From Cristatella mucedo (taxonomy: Eukaryota; Bryozoa; Phylactolaemata; Cristatellidae), in NCBI GenBank assembly GCA_009760855.2, contig WPIO01000001.1:12035501-12099500 (forward strand): DNA of 64,000 nt. Reading direction: 5' to 3'. The notes below the pieces were generated by a model. That model saw only the letters and a program-made list of their open reading frames with translations. It had not been told where the DNA came from and made no database searches. Below are positions 10,549-22,500 of the stretch, piece by piece (within the stretch, counting starts at the first letter, position 1; every line of letters begins with the position of its first letter). A program made the translations under genes and the position numbers.

Positions 10549-13500
10549 AAGTGGCTGAAGCCACCGCGAGGATCAAATCGCAGGTGTTCGTGCCAATGCA
10601 ACTGTAAGGCGGCTGCTTTTCACGACCTCGGTACCGAGGTCGTGGGTTCGAATCCTGCGGTGGGTTTGATTCTTCATCGCAGCTGCAAGCGATGGTGATA
10701 GAAGTAAAGGCTCGTCTGTCGCTATATAAAAGAGGCAGTTAAATCAGCTAATTTTTTTTTACACGGCGCAGTGTCCACCGGCAAGTTCTTTACTTTCGGA
10801 CGTAAGCGCTACAGTCGGCCCTCCCACAAACCCGATGGGTAGGAGGAGAGGAAATGGATACTCTCCCAGCAGGCCGCGTTTTAATCTGCGTTGATTATCG
10901 AGATAATAATAATAATAATAATAATGATGATGATGATAATGCATTTGATATGGAGCCCTCAGAGAACTCAATCTCTTTCTAGGCACTATACATTTGCTGA
11001 AAACAAAGACATGGGCAGCGAAAGGGACAATGTAGCATATAATGCACCGAATCAGTTATGTTCCACCTAGCAAATAAACACAAGTCCCAGGTGCCTCTGT
11101 ACTTGCCACTCTTTTCCTGCAGTAAGTAAATCGCAGCAACAAAGTCAGAGTAGTAGGTGCTGGCTTACCGGTCCAGGGTACCCAGTGGAAGGTGGGCGAC
11201 TGTACCTCTGTAGCTCTAACTCCCGAGGGGTGCCTCACATCCTATGGCCCACATCCTATGGGCATTCTACAGCAGCCTTGCGATGCGACTGCTCAGGACA
11301 GCGCCTCATTCGAGGCTGGACTGTGGGCGGCGCACCCATGCTGGAGATTTTCTAGCATCCGAGGAGCGACCACACATCCTGCCTCACACAATGCCACCAC
11401 GACAACATGGCAACGCACGTCAAAGACAGCCCAGAGATGGATGGCACACGAAGCTGCTTAAATAAAGAAATTAAAAAAGGTGTGTAGCTCACAACCAGCT
11501 AGCACAGCCTCAAAGATGGCCTCCTTCACCTCGTGAGCGAGCATCCTGTGCAGCTCTTCCTTTGTTATAGACAGCCTTTCTCTATCCGTGCTGTCGACGA
11601 CAAGTATGACGAACTAAAATGGAACGCGACTTCCCTTACAGCTGCACGAACCGGTTTAACAACTGGACAGCATGAGGTCAACTGCAGCAGCAGAGAGCCG
11701 AGAGCTTGCAGCAGCACATGAAGTAACGTGCTGCAACTTACAGGAGATTGCATAACGGCTCTCTTAAAAGAGATTGGTAGTGGAATAAATTATTATTATA
11801 AATAGATTATATAAATTATAGACAGCGTGGCAATTGCAGTCAGGAGTGCTTGCACCTCAATCTAGAAAAATGCTCATCTACCAATTGCTAGGGAAAGGTG
11901 CTCGTACGAACTAGCTATTGCAAGTCGTTGCTTAACTTCGCCCTAAGCACTGTCTAAAATCGAGTTGACAGCCACCTGTGTTGACCGTGGGTCTTAGCCC
12001 AGTGGTAAGTTGTTTGATCAAGGTCGCGGAATCGATTCCTGTAAGAGGCAATTCTTTATTGCCAACTTCAGGTGGATGCTCTTCCGCCACTATACCAGAG
12101 AGGCTGTTGAATCAGCCAACTTTTACTTTTGACACTTGCTGCTGCTGCTAATTGGCCCCGGTTTATGAATGCCCTGAGAGGTAATACGTGGTTTCTGAAT
12201 TACGATGATTATGTAATGTACAAACATCACAATCTCTGGCTTATATCTTACATAAGCATTGCTAACTAGATAATTAGTCAGTTGGATCCCAAGACTTGAT
12301 TGGAAGTGGTTGTAGTCGTGTTGTCTTATATGGAATAAAGCAAGATCAAAGCATCGTACCACTCGCTTTTCGGAATCCAACAGTCTAGAAATACCTCGTA
12401 CAAACCTTAAATCCTTTGGAGACCGTGCATTTAGCTCGTATGCTCCCACAGCCTGGAACTCCCTCCCGACCTGCATCAGAACATCCCCTGACCTGACCAC
12501 ATTTAAAAGAAACTTAAAAACATACCTATTTAGGACAGCATTTAGTGGGTCCTTGTGATTCGTCCTCGATGTGCTTATGCGTGCTGACACTGTTCATGCT
12601 GCCACTAACCACATTTGCATGCTGACCCAGTGCATGTAACCCCTAACCATGTTATTCATTTTGTTTGTTTTTCAAGCATGATTTTACTTACTATTCTATT
12701 GTGTATCACTTTGCAGCAAATGTAAAGCGCCTAGAAAGAGATTAAGTTCTCTGAGGGCGCTTTATCAAGTGCAATATTATTATTATTATTATTATAAGAT
12801 TTTATCATAAAAGCATATGGATTTATTTTTGACTAATAATAATAATAATGCACTTGATAAAGCGCCCCCAGAGAACTCAATCTCTTTCTAGGCGCTTTAC
12901 ATTTGCTGCAAAGGGAAATGCAATTGAATGATGAGTAATGTCATGCTTGATAAACAACATTAATAACATAGTTAGGGGTGACATGCACAGGGTCAGCATG
13001 CAAATGTGGCTAGTGGCAGCATACACAGTGTCAGCACGCATAAGCACATGAAGGACGAATCACAGGGACCCACTGAATACTGTCCTAAATAGGTGTTTTT
13101 AAAGTTGTTCTTAAATGTGGTAAAGTCAGGGGATGTTCTGACGCAGGTCGGAAGGGAGTTCCAAGCTTTGAGAGCATACGAGCTAAATGAACGGTCTCCA
13201 AAGGATTTGAGATTTGTACGAGGTAGTGGTAAACTGTCGGATTCCAAAAAGTGGGCGGTACAATGCTCAGCCTGGTGGGGGGAGTAGATATCATAGGTAG
13301 GTAGCCATATTGATTGCTGTAGTGCTCTGCCATAGCCTGCATACCAGTGTGCATTCGAGCTGATTAGCCGAGATCCGAGGCGTTGGCTCGAGCAGTATTG
13401 ACGTGATATCTAGCATCTGTTACTTGCACAATATCTTATGCAAAAGACACTATGCCGGAGCCACCACTACATGCATCCGTAATAGTAGGTACCAGACCGA

Positions 13501-16500
13501 AAGCAGCTTTGTTTTATGCGCTCAGCGATCTCATTCTGGCGTCATGCAATTGCTGCTAATCAACAAGTCTCCCGGTTCTGCTTTCTCTGCTGTCTCAGCA
13601 GTTTTCTCGGCCACTGCACTCCCATTTGCTCAAATTAAATATGGAATATAGGAATGGAAAGAATGGAAAGCTTATATAATTTCAGAGTGTGGCTGCATGT
13701 CCGGAAACAGATGTCAATATTGATCGCCAGCCGGCCCTGACCAAAGAGGAGAGCACAAGTAAGCATACATGCAAATGAAAAATTGCATTTGCAGCTGAAA
13801 ATTAAATTTCACTGGAAAAAACCAAAGGCAAGGAACTGCTAGAAGTGAGAAAGTACCGAACTCTTTAATAGCACTGGATCCCAAACAGAAGAGCAAAGCA
13901 CTTAGAATACACAAGTAGCCATCGCGGACACCACAGAGAAAACTAACAACAGAGAAGGTCGCTCGGCGTCGTGTTGCCGAAAACCTCAGGGATAGCATGA
14001 TTCTTGCAAAAATCGAGATTTTTTCATATTTCCTAATACGAAAATATTTGCTGCATCAAGAAAGAACTAAAAGATTCCTTTTGCAACTGAGCTTTTCAAC
14101 TGAGCAGGCGACAGAGCTATTTAATGACATTTGCCTAATTCATTTCAGAAACATTCTGAAATAAAGGAGACCTCATCGGAAAGATTTTTATCGAAAACCC
14201 CTGCCGATGAAAGCCAGGCGAGAAGGGACAAAATCGACGAATAAGATTCAGGTATTCATTTCAACCTTTCTCTTCCAACTCCATCAGCATCTTCAATTCG
14301 TCTGATCTCCAAGTTAATGCCACACACTACACCTATTTAGGACAGCGTTTAGTGGGACCCTGTGATTCTTCCTTCATTTGCTTACGCGTGCTGACACTGT
14401 GCATGCTGCCACTAACCACACTTGCATGCTGACCCTGTGCACGTCACCCCTAACCATGTTATTCATTTTGTTGGTGTATCAAGCATGATTGTACTCACCG
14501 TTCAATTGCATTTCCCTTTGCAGCAAAAGTAAAGCGCCTAGAGAGAGAGACTGAGTTCTCTGAGGGTGCTTTATCAAGTGCATTATTATTATTATTATCA
14601 AAACCCGTTTATTGCACTACATTCTATTGCATTGTATTTTAAACAAAATTTGCCATTTATAAGTACATTGTAAAATTCAAAACATTTGACGAAAATTGCA
14701 GTATATTTGTGGGTCCCGAACGGATTAATGGTAAATCAATTCCTTTCAATGGGGAAAATTGATTTGAAATGCAAGTAATTTGAGTTACAAGCTCTATCGT
14801 GGAACGAATCGAACTCATAAGACAAAGGACCACTGCATATTGTGGAACGGATGGGAAGGACTCACGGATTATCTGGGAGCGCACGCTTGCGACTGATAAC
14901 AGTCGCATCGAGATAGCATTCATCAAGCACCCAAAAGGTTTGCATCATTGTGCACCTTGCACCACATACGAGTGCAAGCTCAGAGAAGGCAGCTCAGTGC
15001 CGAACGCCCGCTAAAGGCTCATGCCAGCCATACCGAAATTCTTTCCTAGGATGATGGCAACACATGCAGTGGCATTTGTACAGCAACCATGCACAACAGT
15101 GGGCAAAATAGCTGCAAAGCCAGTCAGAAGGGAAATGTTTTAAACGAGCAAAATAACAAATAATTAAGGATCCCATGTGACTGAAAGCAAAGCAAATGCC
15201 AGACGTTTGTGCTCAACAGGATAACAAGACAAGTAATTATGCCATGTCAGGTCCGAGGGGACACGGATTTGGCAGAGAGAAGTGTTAATTCTTTGACGCA
15301 GATCTGCAGATCTGTTACAGAAAAACAGCAGCAGCATATCTGACACACGCGGCTATCGATCACCACTGCTGAGCCCAAGGCAGACAATCACCAAGCCTGG
15401 CAGACACAGCTCAAGAGCATGTATCTAGAGGTCGAGCGTGACAAGTGGCAATGCACCACAAATCTGACAACATCAACAGATAAAACGATAATGATGAGAA
15501 TACACTCTTTCGAGATAGGGGCATATAAGAAGTGCTGATTAGCAAATAGAAGTTCATGGAGGGTGCACTGGTCTTTTGTAGCCTCACAACCAGTAAGAAA
15601 ATAGTGAGGTACACTGTGATCATTTTATTTTTCATTCTGACACTCTGTCCTGGGACAGTACAAGCACGTCGATCGGTAGTAATAGCATACACACTTCTAG
15701 AATGCACAAGGATGCAAAGAACAGTTCCTACGAAAGACCAAAGTGAGAGAAAGACACCGGAGGACAAATAGATATAAATAGACCCCCTTTAGAACTCGAT
15801 GTAGCAAACATAACTTTCGCCAAACATAGTAGCTTCGAATATGATGCAAACGAGAGTAGTTATGAGATTTCACCTAAAAAAAAATTCAGCTCCAGAGGTC
15901 CCATGACAGTATCCGTAATTTTTTTATGGCTCTTCACTGATGTCTGCATACAAGTGTGCAGAGGTCAAGAAATTGATAACCCTGTAAGCTGGCTAGTCCC
16001 TAGGTCTTGGCCCAGGGGTAGAAACCCACTTCACGGTCAAGGTCGCTGGTTCAAGTAACGCAGCAGGCAATCTTTATTGTTCACTGCAAGTGGTGATGGC
16101 CACAAAGGCTCTTCTGCTGCCATATAAACGAGGCTTGTAAAGCAGCCCACCATTACTAATTGGGTTTTGAGTACAATGTCGTTCACTTGCTATCGGCGTA
16201 CCAGTACCGTTAGTTTGACTTTATGTCTGCCAACTCAAGCCACAGCGATGTTCGAAATAATTAGAGATGCCAATACTGGTCCTAAAAATTGCCGATTATG
16301 CATTATTAATATTTTTAATTAATAAGTAAATGGACAGAAAGTCCTTCTCTTTTTCATCCAAATGTTGATTACCTTTTCCAATATCCGAATCTGGGGAAAT
16401 AAAACCTACCAGCAACATGTAGACTGTGCAAATATATATCGACTTTCAGCCAAGGCTTGATGTAAAGGCTTTAGTATGGAAGTAAGAAAACATGCTATGA

Positions 16501-19500
16501 GAAATAGCACTGAGTAACTTTTCTTACAACATACTAGCCCTGGTAACTAGGAAGCTGCTAGGGGTTGCTTGCTAAGCATGCTTACTCACCTGGCAGGACT
16601 ACGTCTACATCCTACCCCATACGTAGGTAGACAGATGACAAAAGAAGACAACAAGTCCTTTGGACCCCATTCCCACTGTCCTGCTCTTACGTGGCATAAA
16701 CTAACATCATCAATATGTCATTAGCCTCAGGTCAAGTCCCAGCACCTTTCAAAAAAGCTGTTGTCACGCCATTTCTCAAGAAAGCAACACTAGACCAAGA
16801 GAGCTTGAGCAACTACCGCCCAGCCTCCCTTCTACCATTCCTATCAAAGACACTAGAACGAGTCGTGGCAGACAAGCTGAAGTCCTATTAAAACTTCCAA
16901 CCTTGCTAGTAAGTTCCAGTCTGGCTTTAGAGCTAATTACTCACAAAATCAGCATTGCTTAGGGTATTCAACGACCTACTTAGGAATGCAGACATAGGTA
17001 GTGTCGCTGCTTGGTTTGCTCGATCTTTCGGCAGCATCGATCACCAAGTTCTTCTAGAGCGCCTCTCATCTCGCCTGGGCATCAGTGGCACTGCTCTGCT
17101 ATGGTCCAGGTTCTACTTCAGTGGGAGACTCCAGAGTATTGATGTTAATGGACAAAGATCATCCAAGGTACCTCTGAAATATGGGGTACCTCAGGGCTCC
17201 ATGCTAGGTCCGGTTCTTTTCACGGTTTATACTCTCCCTCTTGCTGATGTGATTGCCAAGCACAATCTAGGCTTTCACTTCTATGCGGATGTCACTCAGT
17301 TATACCTTTGCTTTGATCCCTCCCAGCCTTCGAGCACCTCGAATTCTCTCAACTCACTTGCTGCATGTATTGATGACATCCGGACACGGATGGCAGCAAA
17401 TTTCTAAAACTAAATGACTATAAAACTAACTTACTAGTTATGGGCAAACCCAGTGTGATTCACAAATTGGAAAGGCTGACGCTCAAAATTGGCTCTGCCA
17501 GCATATCTCCAGTTGAATCTGCACGAAATCTAGGTGTCATTTTCCAAAGTGACCTTTCGTTAGAAGACCACACCAGTTCCACAATCCAGTCTGCCTACTT
17601 TCAGCTACATAACATTGCTAAAATTCGGGCTTGTTTAGATAAGGATACCACATCTAAGTTGGTCCATGCATTTGTGACATCCTGTCTTGACTTCTGTAAC
17701 TTGCTGTTTGCTGGCCTACCAGCATGTGCAATCAGGCGATTACAGCTGGTGCAAAACTCTACAGCTAGGCTTGTCTGTCGTGAGCGGCACAGTTGCCACA
17801 TCACACCACTTCTCGCCGACCTGCACTAGCTTCCAGTCAAGCAAAGGATCGACTTCAAGGTTTTGTCGCTCACTTTTAGGTCTCTTCCTTCTTTGGCTCC
17901 AGCCTATCTCTCAGATCTACCCCCCCCCCACCAGGCGAAGCATCGTATCACCTGCTTGTCGAAATCTAAGAGTTTACCAATACCTCGTACAAACCTCAAA
18001 TCTTTTGGAGAATGTGCATTTAGTTCGTTTGGTCCCAAAGCCTGGAACTCACTCCCGAATTGCATCAGAACATCCCCTGACTTGACCACATTTAAAAAGA
18101 ACTTAAAAACACACCTATTTAGGACAGCATTTAGTGGGTCCCTGTGATTTCGTCCTTTATGAGTGCTGACACTGTGTGTGCTGCCACTAACCACACTTGT
18201 ATGCTGACACTGTGAATGTCACCCCTACCCATGTCATTTATGTTGTTTATTATATTACATTATGATATTCCTATTATTATATATATTATTATTATTATTA
18301 TTACGATATTATTATTACATGATATTACTCACCAATCGCGTTTCCCTTTTGCAGTAAATGTAGAGTGCCTAGAAAGAGATTGAGTTCTCCGAGGGCGCTT
18401 TACCAAGTGTATTGTTATTATTATTATTATTATATGACTATATGGAAGGCTATAGAAATGTAGTTGGGTTTTTATTTACTCACAACTATTGAAAAATTGG
18501 AATTTCTAGGTCTTAGAATCTGCATTTAGTCTGAAACTTCACCAATTTTGAGTGTCCGCATAGAAAAATTAAGCTAGGGGTGCCGCTTCCAGTAGCTGAA
18601 CCTGCCTCAAAACATTTGGCCAGCATTCAAGACTAAATGCTTCTCATCCTTTTACACACACATCACATGTATATATATACATATATGTATGTATATATAT
18701 ATATTATTTCTATATATCTATATCTCTCTCTCTATATCTATCTATATATATATACATACCTATATACATATATATTACATATATATATATATATCGTGAA
18801 GCGATTCGAGCTCGCCCTAGATCACACTTCTGTTGGATTGTCTTTTCGACAAACTGCTGCTGTCCTCGATCAGCACAAAGATGCCTTCCACAATGTCAAG
18901 CCTTACAAGCCTTGTCAGCAAGTATGTACGAGTAGGTGTCGTCATGAATCATCAATGCATATCCGATATTTTGAGCTCTGCCCAAGTTTGGGCGTTTTCT
19001 CTTGCTGGCGATAGCTCTATGTATCGATCAGTCTTGTACTTCGACATTCTGATTCGTTTGTGTGCCAATGGTGTTCTGTGCAATCTGCATCTGATTGCAG
19101 TGCCTTTCTACGATCGTCATACTGCTGCGGACATTGCTGCCATGATCTGTCGCATTCTGGATGGGCTATTCGACAACTGGCGTTCTAAAATCGTTGCATT
19201 CAGCTCCGACGGCGAGAACACAATGACAGGACGACATTCGGGTGTGGTGACGAGAATCGATCAAGAGGCTGAATATGCGTTGATGCGCATATGGTGCTCT
19301 CTTCATCAGGTCAATCTTGTCGTAAAGGAGGGCTGTCATTCCATGGATGGGGGAGAATCCTATCTTGAATATTCCAATATCGCCATCGACTGATGAATTG
19401 AATTGCAGAGATGAATCCTACTTCTGCGCCGGACGAACGTTGGTGGTTGATGGCGGCCGGTGTATGACCACTAATCGAGCTGGTCAATGTCACGTTGGTG

Positions 19501-22500
19501 ATTCTGAAATCTCCAAACATGATTCTTTCCCAACAAACCACTGAGACAAAAAATCTTTCCTTCCGCTTTATGCAATCAATGGATATTGAACTGACGAATT
19601 TTAACAATGAGTTCGAGAGCATGCAGCCTGACAAATACGTCATTTCGGATCGTTGGTGGGTTAAAACCGTAGATGTGGAACGCCACCTCCGCAACCAGGG
19701 CTCCTGGACTAGAGATCTGTTGCAAGATCTCGATGATGCTGGCCGAACGTCCATTTGGACAGAGATTGCTCTTTTCGGATTGAAAACTAACGAATGATGT
19801 GGCTTGTGTTCAGGCTAAGCATGACTCCAATAACCAGGCTGCTGACGATCTTGCCCCCCCCCAGTGATGCCATTCGACCTCGTGAAACTGGAGCCATGCG
19901 ATTTCATCGACAGCGTTCTCGAAACGCATCGAGCACATTTGGCAAAGTTTTGGCCCATTGAGGAGATCGATCGTTTCGAACAAGCACTCTTTAACGCCTA
20001 CAAGCGCGAACCCCACACTAAAACCATCATCGACAATCAAGACCACACCACATTTTTCAATGCGGGATGGGATGCTTTGGGGGACCGTTTTCTGTCTTTG
20101 CAAATGTTCTGCGGTGGCCTGGCGAGTGCCTTTGCCAACACAACCAGTGTTGAATCCGATTTTAGCATTCTGCAATGGGAGAAGGACGACAGTCCATGTC
20201 CATGATGAATCTGTCAATGATGAATCTGACACTGGAGCGCATCTTCCAAACAAAACAGCGGGGATTCGTGATGGGAATTCAGGTGCCAGGAGGCTTTGAC
20301 CACGCTTAATGGAACCAGGCTGCATCACAATAGCGGTAGAAGATGCCACCAACTTGCTTTGCTACTACTTTTCACCAAATTCAATAAAACCACAGTATTT
20401 TGCCAATTTTTATACGATACCGATATTCAAGATTTTTGGACACGAATTTAAGCTAAAATCGTTAAAATCGGCATTTGCCACATCTTATGAGGCCTGGCTC
20501 ACAGGCTAACTCACTTTCTAGCACAAGGCTACACATCCAATCTCCTTGCTTTTCCAGTGTGCTCTCACACCACCTGCTCGTCAGCATCTGGTCATCTCAA
20601 CGTTTCTCACACTAATTTGATATCTTTTGGTGATCGAGCCTTCAGATTGCATACACTTGACAATCTTGAACTTTTGACTGAGGATACTAGCTGCAACGAC
20701 CTTGCATTGTTTAAGTCTTAGCTCAAGACAAATCTGTTCCGGTCAGCTTTAACTTCGCCCCAGTAGGCATGTCTTTCTTTCGGTGCGCTTTGCATGCAAA
20801 CCAGTGCATGATTCAGCTAGGCTTCTAAACTGAGCTAAGCCCAGGGATTAGGTGCTTGCCTTTAGCGACCAAGGTCGTAGGCTTGAGCCCTTCCCCCTTT
20901 ATAAAGCTCCTGGACAGAGATTAAGTTCTCAAACAAACAAATGCCAAACAAACGAATGATACTCTCACATTAGAGTGGTCAGAGGGTCAACTAGCAGACA
21001 GTTTTGAGTGTCTTCTTCTTTACTTGTGCACGTTGGCCTGATTAGCCGGATACTTGTTTGCTCTTGCATGATTGTTCCAGCAAACTACCATGGAAGCCAC
21101 TAGCCCAGTTGTTTATTCTCCAGCAGCCAGGTGTACCGAGCACGGACATTGATTTACTTCTCTCAGGGAGCTACATGAACGACCTATCGTTACTATTTTT
21201 CCATAATCATTAAGAGTGATTTGTTGCCCTCTCCAGATGCTTGAGGGGTAGCAAAGCCTTTTCAGTGGTAGCCATTGCTAGCATTGAAGAGCTGGACCAG
21301 TAGCAGAAGTAGCAGAAGCAGCAAATCACAGGCACACAGGCACGAATTGCCCTGAACTAGTTTTTTTTCTACCCCAAAGCTTTCTCACTGCTACTCTGCC
21401 CATATTCCTGTTCGCTGGCTGCCTAACTAGCATCATTTTTAGCATTGGGGACGTTTGTCTCACTGCGCCTTTGAAAGACGAACGAAGATGAAAGACGGCC
21501 TTGATACAGATGCCACATTAGTATCCCAGTTGAATACTTGCAGTCAAAGGACAAAAAGTGGGAATAGGTTAAGTATATACCAGTCAGTCTACCACCACAG
21601 AATAGCTGTCATGACACAGCTTCTGACAAAGTAATTTATGTATTGAAGTTATTAAATGCTTACACGACAGGACATTAGTAGGCTTTTCCAAAATCATTAG
21701 TTCAGCTGTTATTACTGAAAAAAAGATGGCCTGAACAACACTACGGCAAGGTAAATACATATTACGATGTAGTCATAATCCATAGAATAATCTGTGTTGA
21801 ACTTAGCTTAAAGATGAGTCACAGGTAGAAGTAAAAGTTAGAAGGTAGAAGTTGCTGGCACAACCAAGAAAATCGATAGGTGGCTCTATTTAGGGAGGCA
21901 CCGGCTCGGCCCTCCCTGTAGCAAGAACTACCTGCAAGAAAGCAGAGCACAGACTGAACAACATTCAGAGATTGAATCACTAGCAGGATAACTAGATACT
22001 TATTCTACAAGCCTCGATGTTTAGCATTATGTCTTAGCATTACGCCACCATCTTTTCCTACTTCTGAACCCTTGGCAGAAGCAGCTGCCACCTTCAAAAC
22101 CTAGGTTCACTCTAGTGGCATAATCCTTTTATAATGGACCAACTCGAGGCTTACAGAGTCTTCGAGACTAGGATACAGATACAGCCAAGGTGACTTAAAA
22201 ACATACCTATTTAGGACAGCATTTAGTGGGTCCTTGTGATTCGTCCTCGATGTGCTTATGCGTGCTGACACTGTTCATGCTGCCACTAACCACATTTGCA
22301 TGCTGACCCAGTGCATGTAACCCCTAACCATGTTATTCATTTTGTTTGTTTTTCAAGCATGATTTTACTTACTATTCTATTGTGTATCACTTTGCAGCAA
22401 ATGTAAAGCGCCTAGAAAGAGATTAAGTTCTCTGAGGGCGCTTTATCAAGTGCAATATTATTATTATTATTATTATGAGTTTAGGCACAGACAACTTTGA

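Noticed and set aside
13714-13998. Hydrophobic 94-codon minus-strand ORF
   Set aside because: It is AT-rich with many Phe/Leu/Cys, has no convincing acceptor or donor and no family pattern. It is likely chance.
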